DNA of 64,000 bases. It comes from Lachnospiraceae bacterium. GTDB taxonomy: Bacteria; Bacillota; Clostridia; Lachnospirales; Lachnospiraceae. Below, one piece after another: positions 10,001 through 17,081 of this stretch. The notes below the pieces were generated by a model. The model did not search any database, had not been told where the DNA came from, and saw only the letters and a program-made list of their open reading frames with translations. Made by a program: the position numbers and the translations under genes. How positions within the stretch are numbered: position 1 is the stretch's first letter; the number at the start of each line of letters is the position of its first letter. The DNA lies in contig JAFUZJ010000005.1 of assembly GCA_017476665.1 (NCBI GenBank), forward strand, positions 1-64,000, read 5' to 3'.

Positions 10001-10654
10001 ATTGACATACTGTAGCCCGGTCAGTTTGTCCGCATACTGTGATACATCTACCCCACATCTTGTGAGCAGCATTGAAGCAATAGAAGCTGAGAGGGCATCT
10101 TGAAATATTTCCTCACGCCTTTCTTCGTATATCTCCATGAACGTAGAACCATCAATTTTCTCTATTATCCCATTCATAAATTCAGAAAGATTATCAGATG
10201 CAATATAATCCGCAATTTCAATAAGTCTTTCTGCAAAATCTCTTGAACTATCGGTACTTCTGTACGTGTTTTCAAGACCTGCAAGTACAAAATCTCTTGC
10301 TTCGTCCGGAATATTCCATTGATAAGGCATGATACTTCTGTCGCTGACTTTATGGACATCCGCCATATCAAATACGTATTTAATCTTACTTCCCCTCGCA
10401 TTGCGATCAAGCAACGCAATTCCCTGTGCACCTTTATTCACATAACAAAGTAAATTTTTATTCCAGTAATCAATGGGTGCACATTGCTGTGCCTCTGGTC
10501 TTTGTGCGTAGATCAAAAGCTGATCTGCAAACGGATACCGGTACAAATTAGAAGCAGTTTTAACAAAATTTAACCATTCTTCCGCATTGCTGGAAACCTT
10601 TGACACTATTTCACGATAGAGATTATCCAGTTCCTCATAACTATGCTTTGCCAT
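4064..10654 (-). CDS. Giant N6-DNA methylase / SNF2-type helicase fusion
   Basis: A 2,196-residue DNA-processing protein typical of large Firmicutes conjugative elements, often linked to antirestriction or transfer. In order: an N-terminal domain (WLNFVKTASNLYRYPFADQL…NKGAQGIALLD); a low-complexity Ser/Gly/Arg-rich linker at about 260–400; an adenine-methylase domain with motif I EPAMGVGNFF (near 590) and motif IV GNVPFDSY (near 652); an SF2 helicase with Walker A HTVGAGKT (near 1260), box II DESH (near 1423) and the C-terminal lobe QQEGRILRRGNQNP (near 1760); and a coiled coil. Motif IV is NVPF rather than NPP(Y/F), so catalytic activity is uncertain. The C terminus has a weak tail-like VHINSLASDK. 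The ATG at 10654 follows GGAGG. Confidence 0.9.
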   Translation of the reverse strand: MAKHSYEELDNLYREIVSKVSSNAEEWLNFVKTASNLYRYPFADQLLIYAQRPEAQQCAPIDYWNKNLLCYVNKGAQGIALLDRNARGSKIKYVFDMADVHKVSDRSIMPYQWNIPDEARDFVLAGLENTYRSTDSSRDFAERLIEIADYIASDNLSEFMNGIIEKIDGSTFMEIYEERREEIFQDALSASIASMLLTRCGVDVSQYADKLTGLQYVNMFNTMDTLGELGAAASSLSKPVLIGIEKSVMRYEKQYQIENKTETEYNRAEANTERGEDNGDQVRTERGLHDSEAESERSSGGAGSTLEVWAVEGEISEETQAWNIRDIPDDGGFSGTSGDDRPTGDGEERSDYRADEESRGRESRTSGNELDGVRSATDSNRAGSGSDRSGGNDLRVSKDSKYEQLSLFPTVAEQVESVEAAEKELTAAFSVADDPELEAPKVEQRSVSEQIELLEDENAGYRSLIGRNDVSANFHITDYDLGKGGAKEKFRRNVDAIKTLRKIEDEDRAATPEEQQILSQYIGWGGLSVAFDDRKPNWSKEYNELKDLLTPEEYAAARSTTRDAFYTSPEIINGIYNTLDRMGFEKGNILEPAMGVGNFFGMLPEKMRDSKLYGVELDSISGRIAKLLYPDAQIQISGYQDTNFGNNTFDVAVGNVPFDSYVPFDKDYSKQRFMLHDYFFAKTLDKVRPGGVIAFVTSKGTMDKEDPKVRKYIAQRAELLGAVRLPGGKDGAFKDNAGTEVTTDILFLQKRDSVADVEPDWVHLGLDDKGISINQYFIDHPEQIVGHMEMVSGQFGLESSCVADTDRPFKEQYNNALSGVRGQYVAAVKREEKTQTQEEVLLPSPEDKNYSFVLKNDKVYYREDAALIPQKLKGNEEERIKGMVAIRDMTQDLLNIQLTDAGDLEIEEQQLKLSDAYDAFVAQYGRIDSEKNKKLFSKDNSSSLIRSLEVFDENGNFERKADIFTKRTIQRAEVVTSVESASEALTVSINEKAAVDLDYMSKLCHKPVEEVVQDLQGVIFRNPLTDRFETSDEYLSGNVRNKLAVAKSYAEQNPEFQINVTALEAVQPAELSAGDIDVRLGTTWIDPQYIKDFMHEILGTPNYELNSGTIDCKYTDVTSAWWIEGKTKDRNNVKINNVFGTPRRNAYQILEDSLNLKSSEVYDTFYDAAGRQTRKINKEETIVAQQKQDTLKEAFRSWIFADPERRETLVNKYNVIFNSTRPREYNGEHLKLPGSNPQIQLKEHQKNGVARILYGDNTLLAHTVGAGKTFTMIAGAMESKRLGLCKKSMFVVPNHLTEQWGSDFRTLYPNANILVATKDDFSTENRRKFCSRIATGDYDAVIIGHTQFEKIPMSYEKKADFIQTEIDEATMARESLNEKEDRHSVKEIEGFVKRQKEKLKDLLESKDKDDVVTFEQLGVDRLFVDESHYYKNLYMPTKMSRVAGVQTSDAQKSTDMLMKCRYMDEITGGKGITFASGTPISNSMTELYTNMRYLQNAKLKEMGLTSFDKWASSFGETTTAMEVSPEGTNYRAKTRFAKFFNLPELISAFKEAADIRTADMLDLPVPDVEYENVILEKSPEQDAIIKSIGERADKIRNGSVDASIDNMLKITNDGRKMALDQRLYSDVLPDNPDSKAAACVKRAFQIYKDTMKEKSTQLIFCDLGTPGGKREVEGSFNVYEDLKKKLMDKGVPENEIAFIHDADSGKNADKKKDELFGKVRIGKVRFLIGSTQKMGAGTNVQDRLIALHHLDVPWRPSDLEQQEGRILRRGNQNPKVKIFRYITKGTFDTYNWQTIEKKQAFISQIMTSKSPVRSHEDVDDATLKYAEVKALASDNPLIAEKMTLEVEVQKLRVAKSAYTNQIYSLQDNIAKNFPAQISHDKELVKGYKADIGTYNSHKPADKDSFSITLGNRTYTDKKEGAETLHNTIRNNAKFMGDYEKIGSYCGFDVCMKFDLMFKKFDLKLVGETAHYVNDVGHDAFGTVIKINNVLEALEKNLEHIEQRVQETEKQLEIAKIEVMKPFPKAAELSEKQQRLSEVDALLKMDEKETPIVVTDEQNTINTESCEQTEKDVRTKDPQNNSTIFAVVFKNPIGESKMSYIECPNKEAAETYVTDMLPGSTIVNTSQIENDAIPAGELIIHAAGERALQSNEKSPERDKIARNEKVHINSLASDKTNDGTSATPIPDKTHTKSKEVI

Positions 10655-10670
10655 TCTTTTCCTCCAATTT

Positions 10671-10710
10671 TTGCAAAATGCCGGTCACTCTCATGACCGG
10701 CATTTTGCAA
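10671..10710. promoter_or_regulatory. 40-nt perfect hairpin before the helicase gene
   Basis: Two 17-bp arms, TTGCAAAATGCCGGTCA and its exact complement, surround the loop CTCTCA. It fills the gap between the stop codon of the repeat-protein gene and the ribosome site of the helicase gene. Thirty bases recur identically at 12871..12900. It may act as an intra-operon attenuator, an RNA processing or stability element, or a protein operator. Confidence 0.85.
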
Positions 10711-12852
10711 TTAAATATCCATACCCTTGTTTTTATTTGTGACCTGTTCCTGCTGTTTTTCAGGCTTATGATTTATACTCTCCATTCTGGACTTGTTTTC
10801 CGCTATCAAATTTTTGACATTTGGACGCTCGATCCTGCTCTTAATATCCTTATTTGGCACTTTCTGTTTGTTATTTATGTAAAGTGCCTTTCCTGTCTGA
10901 TCGCGACCAACCAATTCCGGCTTGAACAAGGTCGATGATCCATTCGCATTCAATTTGATTTCAATCTTCCCCGTGGTACTATTTGTTGTGACACGATCCG
11001 GCGTCACAACGAATGAAGCCCACGGTGTTTTATCGTTCTTATCCTCATTAGGTATTTTCACCCTAAAATAAGAATTACCATCCTTAGCCGCAAAAGGTTT
11101 TTCTGACACCAACTTCGGGCTGATCGAAACCGTAATACTCTCCTGCGCCATCTTTTCTGCCACTTTAGGAATTTCAGCTCCAAGACTTCCGTCTGTCATA
11201 TATTTAGATATACCGATATGCTCTGCAACATCGCCAAGTGTTCCACTCATGAGCCTTTCATAATCATTTCCATCCATATTTTCAGTCAATGCGACAATAG
11301 TATGCAGCTCTTCAGCAATGTTTTCCTGCATTTCAGGAGGAAGGGAAGATATGGGGGTATCTTTTGTAATCACTTGTGACGTTATATCCGAAAGCGGTTG
11401 GGAATCCTTATTCATTTTCTCCATAGCTTCTTTTGCCTGTTCCGGCGTTCCAAACATCACTGCCTGTTCTTCTTCCGTCAGCTCAATCTTCTGAATTTCC
11501 AAATTGGAATATTCCCGGACGGCATCAAGAATCGCTAACCGTTCTTCGTTGTCAGACACAAACCCTTTCATATCATTTATTGCAAACTCAAGCTCCTGTG
11601 TCTCTCCGGAATCCAACGTATTGAGAATGGATCTTCGCGTAAAAGGAAAATCCGGTGCATCATCCCCATAATTAGGTGACATATCCGATTGCAACCGCCC
11701 AATCCGATCTGCCAAGTCCAATTTATTAAGTTCTTTTTGCCAGTCAAGATTTTCTTCGAGATCTGCAAGCCGCCCATTCATAGCCTTTTCTACATCCGCA
11801 CCCTCAATTTTACTAATGGCCGCTTCCAAACGCTCCTGCTGTTCCGGTCTGAGCTGTGCTATATATTCTGTGCCGGTTAATTCTAATGCCTTTAACGCCC
11901 AAATATTTTGTGAATTTTTATATACCACATTCTCCATTTCCCGGTCAGTACTTGTCACAGTCTTGGCTATCTGTTCCAGATCAAACGACAACTCACCTGA
12001 TGCAATTATATTTCCGTCATTATCGGAAATACTATAATTATCATATCCTACCCCGCCTACCACAATTGAACTCCAGTCAACTCCTGATAACTCACCCGTT
12101 TCCTCTCTGGTAAACTGCTGCTTAAAAGTAACCTCGTTGCTTATCTTATCCGTAAGCGTAAGTGTAAACTTCATCCTATCACGAATAAGCTGATCCATTT
12201 CTCTTTCTGCATCATCATAAGTTCCCGGTATTTCACGATCATTCGCCCCGTTATTGATAATGCCATCAAGCATATTATCATTTTGTTCCAAAAGTAATTC
12301 TAATTTTCGGGTAGCAGATTGGGCAATTTCATTGTCTTTATTTTTAGATAAATCCTCCAACACTTGTGTTAGGGTTGCCAATGCTGCTGTTGGTGTGTTG
12401 GGATTTAGCGCTATGCTTGCCAAAACCATTGGATCTTCATCTTGAGATAGCGCTGCTAAAACTTCTGGCGGTGTGTCGATATTGCCCGCTACCAAGCCAC
12501 GGACTCCATTATCCTTATCCTTTGATAGAGCTGCCAATATTTCCGCAGGCGTGTCCGCATGAACCGCCACTGCTTTCCTAACGCCTGAATCTTTATCCAT
12601 TGCCAGTTCTAACAACACATTTTTCGGAGTATTATCATTCCACACTAAATTTCTACGAACAAGAAAACTTTCATCTTGCGATAAATCCGTCAACGTTTCC
12701 TTTGGTGTATGTGGATTTAACGCAACTACCTCACGGACTCGACTGCTTTCATCCTTTGCCAGTGTTTTGAGTATGTCTTCTGATGTTGTGTCACCTGCTA
12801 GATCAATACGATCAGTCTCCTTACGTGAAAAGAATTCATTTGTATTTGCCAT
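10711..12852 (-). CDS. LRV/HEAT-like repeat protein with shared tail
   Basis: A 713-aa protein. Residues about 20–165 contain about six tandem 24-residue repeats of the form D.(S/N)GVR..VA.N..TP.E.L..L..D, the pattern of leucine-rich-variant (LRV) helical solenoids used for protein or nucleic-acid binding. The rest is unrecognised, with a Glu-rich helical middle and a β-rich segment (NSYFRVKIPNEDKNDKTPWASF) near 600. It ends with PNVKNLIAEN and then NKNKGMDI, the element's shared tail. The start is ATG at 12852, eight bases after GGAGGG; an in-frame upstream TTG has no ribosome site. It lies between two copies of the same hairpin, in one transcription unit with the helicase. Confidence 0.75.
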   Translation of the reverse strand: MANTNEFFSRKETDRIDLAGDTTSEDILKTLAKDESSRVREVVALNPHTPKETLTDLSQDESFLVRRNLVWNDNTPKNVLLELAMDKDSGVRKAVAVHADTPAEILAALSKDKDNGVRGLVAGNIDTPPEVLAALSQDEDPMVLASIALNPNTPTAALATLTQVLEDLSKNKDNEIAQSATRKLELLLEQNDNMLDGIINNGANDREIPGTYDDAEREMDQLIRDRMKFTLTLTDKISNEVTFKQQFTREETGELSGVDWSSIVVGGVGYDNYSISDNDGNIIASGELSFDLEQIAKTVTSTDREMENVVYKNSQNIWALKALELTGTEYIAQLRPEQQERLEAAISKIEGADVEKAMNGRLADLEENLDWQKELNKLDLADRIGRLQSDMSPNYGDDAPDFPFTRRSILNTLDSGETQELEFAINDMKGFVSDNEERLAILDAVREYSNLEIQKIELTEEEQAVMFGTPEQAKEAMEKMNKDSQPLSDITSQVITKDTPISSLPPEMQENIAEELHTIVALTENMDGNDYERLMSGTLGDVAEHIGISKYMTDGSLGAEIPKVAEKMAQESITVSISPKLVSEKPFAAKDGNSYFRVKIPNEDKNDKTPWASFVVTPDRVTTNSTTGKIEIKLNANGSSTLFKPELVGRDQTGKALYINNKQKVPNKDIKSRIERPNVKNLIAENKSRMESINHKPEKQQEQVTNKNKGMDI

Positions 12853-12870
12853 AAAATGTCCCTCCAATTC

Positions 12871-12900
12871 GCAAAATGCCGGTCACTCTCATGACCGGCA
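12871..12900. promoter_or_regulatory. Second, truncated copy of the ATGCCGGTCA hairpin
   Basis: Thirty bases are identical to the core of 10671..10710. Here the 3' arm stops after TGACCGGCA, leaving a 9-bp stem (12878..12886 with 12892..12900). It has the same position relative to the next gene: just 5' of the ribosome site of the repeat-protein gene. Confidence 0.8.
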
Positions 12901-12920
12901 ACCAATGTGCAGCTTAAATG

Positions 12921-13223
12921 TTAGAAATCAAAGTTAAAATCCTTACCTTTGTTACTTTCCTCGAATCGCTCCAGATAGACCGCCTTACAATCTGCAAGCT
13001 GCTTTTCAAGATAAGAAAACATCTTCTCGACATTCTCTTTTGTGTAGTCAACGCTACGCTTATTTGCGATCTTTTCAAGGAAACCAATCTGTTGACAGAT
13101 CTTCGCCATCCGTTCCTTGGATTCCTCCTTAAAACGTGCCAGCTTTTCAGGATCAACCTCTGCCACTACCTCACTCACAACATCCTCCGATTCATTTACT
13201 GCTACATTTTCGTTCTCTCCCAT
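12921..13223 (-). CDS. Small acidic conserved element protein
   Basis: A 100-aa protein that I cannot name. The N-terminal 30 residues are very acidic (VAVNESEDVVSEVVAEVDPE). The rest is helical and charged with aromatic residues at the end (…NKGKDFNFDF). No membrane segment or known catalytic motif is seen. The ATG at 13223 follows GAGGAG with an eight-base gap. A longer frame starting at 13298 lacks a ribosome site and would begin inside the region next to palindrome C. It is first in the group that leads to the repeat protein and helicase. Confidence 0.65.
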   Translation of the reverse strand: MGENENVAVNESEDVVSEVVAEVDPEKLARFKEESKERMAKICQQIGFLEKIANKRSVDYTKENVEKMFSYLEKQLADCKAVYLERFEESNKGKDFNFDF

Positions 13224-13307
13224 TGTGTTCTCCTCTCTTTGATTAACCGGAATATCCCAGTAATATAAAAAACTGTCCTTTCGGGCAGCTTTTAACATGT
13301 TTGAACC

Positions 13308-13332
13308 ACTTTAAGACAAATTGTCCTAAAGT
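13308..13332. promoter_or_regulatory. Element palindrome copy C
   Basis: The 25-bp inverted repeat touches the stop codon of the 61-aa membrane protein and lies about 85 bp 5' of the small acidic gene. The centre reads AAATT rather than AATTT. This position would suit an operator for the group from 13223 leftwards. Confidence 0.8.
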
Positions 13333-13517
13333 TATCCCATATCTTCTTCATCATCAAGCGCATCAAAAAAATCATCATACTCATCTTCTATGTTGTCCGG
13401 GACAACAATATTATCTTTTTCCCGGTAATTCCGTGTGCTTTTTCGGATCAAAAAAATCATAATAGACACCATTGAGAAAAAGATAATAAGAGCATTCATT
13501 TCTCTTTTTTTCATCAT
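13332..13517 (-). CDS. Small single-pass membrane protein
   Basis: A 61-aa peptide with one N-terminal membrane helix (NALIIFFSMVSIMIFLI), a basic patch after it, and a strongly acidic C-terminal half (DEYDDFFDALDDEEDMG). The ATG overlaps the last bases of the topoisomerase gene and follows AAAGGCGG inside it, so translation is probably coupled. The function is unknown. Topology by the positive-inside rule is unclear because both flanks of the helix are basic. Confidence 0.65.
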   Translation of the reverse strand: MMKKREMNALIIFFSMVSIMIFLIRKSTRNYREKDNIVVPDNIEDEYDDFFDALDDEEDMG

Positions 13518-15634
13518 TTTCCGCCTTTCTTCTGTTTACGTTCAGGAAATTCAATTTTAATCTTAAATTGAAATCCGGTGATTTCCTTTCCATCCTTCGA
13601 TGTGTAAGAGTATGGCTCTATACCTTCTGGTACAAAGTACGCATCATAGACAGTTCCTTTTTCCTTGGATTTGAGACCTTTTACAAGTATCTTTTTACCA
13701 GAAAGCAACGATTTAACCTGTGCTTCGCTCAAACTCACACCACGGACACGTCCTACATTCATGCCACATTTATTCTGGCAGTATGCTCCAAATTTCCCAG
13801 AGATAATATTACCACCACATTTCGGGCAAATTCCAATAGATTCCTGTGGTCTTGCGAAAAAATCCTTGCATTCTTCATCGACGGTACTATGGTCTCTAAT
13901 CAGCTCATTAACCATATTAACAATTCCATCCATAAAAACATCTGCTTTCATCTCCCCTTTAGATACAAGCACAAGTTTATTTTCCCAGTCTGCCGTTAGT
14001 TTCGGAGACTTCACCACTTCTGGTAATATGGAAATCAATTTTATACCGATTTCCGTAGGAAGCAATTGCTTCTTTTCCCGCACCACAAAGCCGCCATTTA
14101 TCAATTTTTCAATAATATCTGCTCTTGTAGCCGTAGTTCCAAGCCCTTTGCGCTCCACATCATCGTCCATTTCATCTGCACCGGCTCTTTCCATCGCTGA
14201 AAGCAGACTATCTTCCGTGAAATGCTTCGGGGGCTGTGTAAAGCCTTGTACAACCTTTGTTGCCGTTTTGTCAAATATCATTCCCTCGGAGATCTCCGGC
14301 AGTGACTTTTCGTCCTCTTTTTCCTCCTTATCTGCTTTATAGTCCTTTCTGAAGCGCTCCTCAAAATCTTTCCAACCGTTCTTAATAATGGTCTTTCCGA
14401 GAGCCGTAAATATATGACCACCGCAGGAAATTTCTACCTTAACGCTTTCATATACATGCTTTTCTCCGGTAGCGCACATCAGCCGATTTGCTATAAGGAA
14501 TAAAATCTTTAATTCCGTACCCGGCAGCGTGGACATATCGAATTTTGTAATCTCCATAGTAGGAATGATTGCATGGTGGTCTGATACTTTCTCGCTGTTC
14601 ATCACACGGGAAATATCTGGTGTTACACTTTCCGGATCTTCGTGCATGATATACTGAAGCACCGCATTTATCACATTTGTAGCCGTCTCTCCCATATCAT
14701 TAGATAGATACTGACTGTCCGTTCTCGGATATGTAACCAGCTTCTTTTCATAAAGGCTCTGTGTACATTCCAAAGTCTGTTTTGCCGTATAACCAAAAAG
14801 TCTGTTAGCATCTCTTTGCAAGGTAGTCATATCATACAATTTGGGAGGAGAAATGATCTTTTCCTCTTTTATGAGTGAAGAAATAGAAGCAGATGCACCC
14901 TTGCAATCCGCTTCCACCTTTTCAGCATCGCTCTTATCTTTGTATTTTTCCGATATTGCATCAATATCGCCGGTGATCAGATGAACCGTATAAAATGGCT
15001 CTTTCGTAAAATTAGAAATAGCCGTTTCCCTATCAACCAATATAGCAAGTGTCGCTGGTGTTATTCTGCCCACATTCAAAACAAAGGGAGAACAATATAG
15101 TGTTGTAAATAGCCTTGTGCCATTAATCCCCACAAGCCAGTCTGCTTGTTGCCTGCATACTGCCGCTTTATAAAGGTTATTGTAATCCTCACCTGGACGA
15201 AGATTATCAAATCCCTCTCTTATTGCACTTTCCTCCATTGAAGAAACCCATAGTCGCTTGATCGGCTTACTACACCCGATCCTATCATATACAAGCCGGA
15301 AGATCAGCTCCCCTTCGCGTCCTGCGTCTGTGGCACAAACCGTTTCAGTCACACGATTGTCATTCATCAGGGATTCAATAATGTTGTATTGCTCTGCACA
15401 GCTTTCTTTTACATCATACTGCCATTGATCCGGGACAAGCGGAAGTGTCTCCAAACTCCACTGCTTCCATGTCGCATTGTACGCTTCTGGGGAAGCAAGC
15501 TCTACTAAATGCCCGAAACACCATGATATAATATAGCCATTGCCCTCTAAATACCCATTTTTACGATTATTCGCCCCCAGTACCGCAGCTATGTTCTGCG
15601 CAACACTTGGTTTTTCTGCTATCACCAATTGCAT
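13514..15634 (-). CDS. topB: DNA topoisomerase III (element type)
   Basis: Type IA topoisomerase of 706 aa. The N-terminal Toprim domain starts MQLVIAEKPSVAQNIAAVLG and has CATDAGREGELIFRLVYD. The active-site tyrosine lies in LVTYPRTDSQYLS near residue 302. The C terminus has a Cys4-type zinc ribbon (CPKCGG … CQNKCGMNVG). Such enzymes are standard cargo of conjugative elements and decatenate or process the transferred strand. The start ATG overlaps the stop of the DUF4366 gene, so the gene sits within the transfer operon. Confidence 0.95.
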   Translation of the reverse strand: MQLVIAEKPSVAQNIAAVLGANNRKNGYLEGNGYIISWCFGHLVELASPEAYNATWKQWSLETLPLVPDQWQYDVKESCAEQYNIIESLMNDNRVTETVCATDAGREGELIFRLVYDRIGCSKPIKRLWVSSMEESAIREGFDNLRPGEDYNNLYKAAVCRQQADWLVGINGTRLFTTLYCSPFVLNVGRITPATLAILVDRETAISNFTKEPFYTVHLITGDIDAISEKYKDKSDAEKVEADCKGASASISSLIKEEKIISPPKLYDMTTLQRDANRLFGYTAKQTLECTQSLYEKKLVTYPRTDSQYLSNDMGETATNVINAVLQYIMHEDPESVTPDISRVMNSEKVSDHHAIIPTMEITKFDMSTLPGTELKILFLIANRLMCATGEKHVYESVKVEISCGGHIFTALGKTIIKNGWKDFEERFRKDYKADKEEKEDEKSLPEISEGMIFDKTATKVVQGFTQPPKHFTEDSLLSAMERAGADEMDDDVERKGLGTTATRADIIEKLINGGFVVREKKQLLPTEIGIKLISILPEVVKSPKLTADWENKLVLVSKGEMKADVFMDGIVNMVNELIRDHSTVDEECKDFFARPQESIGICPKCGGNIISGKFGAYCQNKCGMNVGRVRGVSLSEAQVKSLLSGKKILVKGLKSKEKGTVYDAYFVPEGIEPYSYTSKDGKEITGFQFKIKIEFPERKQKKGGK

Positions 15635-16779
15635 TATAAACTACCTCCATCATCCTGATATACAGTATCATCCTCAAAGAATTCTTCATCAGACTGGTCG
15701 CGGTCAAAGTACCCGTTACTTTCCTCTATTACTTCGTCGTCTATGATCTCGTCCTCTTTTTGTTCTTCCTCCTCCTCATCTTCAATGAATCCTGTCTTCT
15801 TTTTAGGCTTCACAATCTTGACATAATATCCCACAATAAGCACAATCGCGCCTATGATGATATATAAAAATACAGGATTCATTTTCTTTTTAGGCTCTGG
15901 TTGGGGAATATTTTCAGAATCTTCCGGATTTTCTTCAGATACCGGTGCGACAATATTTCCTTGTGCATCTTTTACTGTTTTATTTCCTGCGGAATCAACA
16001 ATTATTGTTCCGCCATCCTCAGCCGGGATTGCCACCTCTTTCACCGGCACACCAGAAGATGTTGCAAGCGAATTTTTGGGTAAGATGTTGCTATTATCAG
16101 AAGTAGCGTTCAGCAGATCATTTTCCGTAATATCTGTTAAAAAATGGACTGTCTCATCTTCGTCATTCCTCTCGATAATAAGATAAAAAATCTTGCCACT
16201 TGCTGTCTGAACCGTATAGAACTCCCGCCCAAACTTCGGATCATTTTCACCGGTATAATAAAAATCTTCTTCCAAAATAAGGTTTCCGTCTGGATCTGTT
16301 TCTACATGGTCGATTACCGTACCCTTTGCCTCGGCAGGATTTGTAGGAGACGCATCCGCCGGAAGTGCATCTGCAGGATCTTCACCATTTTGATTGTCAG
16401 CATTCGGATCTGTCCAATAAGGATTTTCCAGAGAAAAATCCTCGGATCTGTTTCCGGCATTATCCATAGCAGCAATTGTGAAATATTGCTTTCCTGCTTC
16501 AAACTTTTCAAGTCGGATATTTAGGATACCGTCTAGTGGATCATAAAATTCATAGCCATTTACGTAAATTACTTTGATTCCGGATTCATCAAATGCCTGA
16601 ATACGTAATAATCCATTATTGATAGCCCCGTTAAGCGTGGGCGGTGTGTTATCCCCATCCTGTCCCACCCCATCATTAGCCTGAGCCGTTAGCGTCATTG
16701 ACAAAGCAAGACACCAAACACTTATAACCATTGCGATGATCATCATAAATCTGATAAAAATACCATTTCTCGTTTTCAT
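15634..16779 (-). CDS. DUF4366 secreted/membrane-anchored transfer protein
   Basis: A 381-aa exported protein. It has an N-terminal signal/anchor (IRFMMIIAMVISVWCLALSMTL), an Ig-like extracellular domain at about 45–115 (GLLRIQAFDESGIKVIYVNG, AAMDNAGNRSE), a Pro/Asp/Glu-rich linker, a β domain at about 160–215, a C-terminal membrane helix (FLYIIIGAIVLIVGYYV) near 320 and an acidic cytoplasmic tail. This architecture and the neighbourhood match DUF4366 proteins of Tn1549/CTn-like elements, which are presumed surface parts of the mating channel. The ATG follows AAAGGAG. It overlaps both neighbours by 1–4 bases. Confidence 0.85.
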   Translation of the reverse strand: MKTRNGIFIRFMMIIAMVISVWCLALSMTLTAQANDGVGQDGDNTPPTLNGAINNGLLRIQAFDESGIKVIYVNGYEFYDPLDGILNIRLEKFEAGKQYFTIAAMDNAGNRSEDFSLENPYWTDPNADNQNGEDPADALPADASPTNPAEAKGTVIDHVETDPDGNLILEEDFYYTGENDPKFGREFYTVQTASGKIFYLIIERNDEDETVHFLTDITENDLLNATSDNSNILPKNSLATSSGVPVKEVAIPAEDGGTIIVDSAGNKTVKDAQGNIVAPVSEENPEDSENIPQPEPKKKMNPVFLYIIIGAIVLIVGYYVKIVKPKKKTGFIEDEEEEEQKEDEIIDDEVIEESNGYFDRDQSDEEFFEDDTVYQDDGGSL

Positions 16780-17063
16780 ACGTTTACGCTCTCCTTTACA
16801 TCAGATAATATATCTGTTTTTTCCGGTACGACTGATTCTGCCATTTTTTCCGCTTGCGCGAGTATAGTCCTGAGCTGATTGTCATTTAATCGGCTGAATA
16901 TCATAAATTCCTCTTGGTCTATCTTCCGCCGAGTAAATACATTCACCAGCTCTGCATCAATGGCAGCCTTTTTCTTTCCCTCAAGCTCCTTTCTACGATC
17001 CGATAATGCCTTCATCTGACCGTTAATCTTGTCCAATTCCCTATTGATTTTTTCAATATTCAT
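16776..17063 (-). CDS. DUF4315 family protein
   Basis: A 95-aa cytosolic coiled-coil protein (KINRELDKINGQMKALSDRR) ending in a helical segment. It matches DUF4315, which in related elements is always found between the wall hydrolase and DUF4366 genes. The role is unknown. The ATG at 17063 and the GTG at 17066 are both within range of GGAGGG; I prefer the ATG. Its stop overlaps the next start. Confidence 0.85.
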   Translation of the reverse strand: MNIEKINRELDKINGQMKALSDRRKELEGKKKAAIDAELVNVFTRRKIDQEEFMIFSRLNDNQLRTILAQAEKMAESVVPEKTDILSDVKESVNV

Positions 17064-17081
17064 CACTTTTAAGCCCTCCTT

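Noticed and set aside
13665-14342. A 225-codon plus-strand frame opposite topB
   Set aside because: Ser-rich antisense shadow of topoisomerase III, whose catalytic motifs fix the minus-strand frame.
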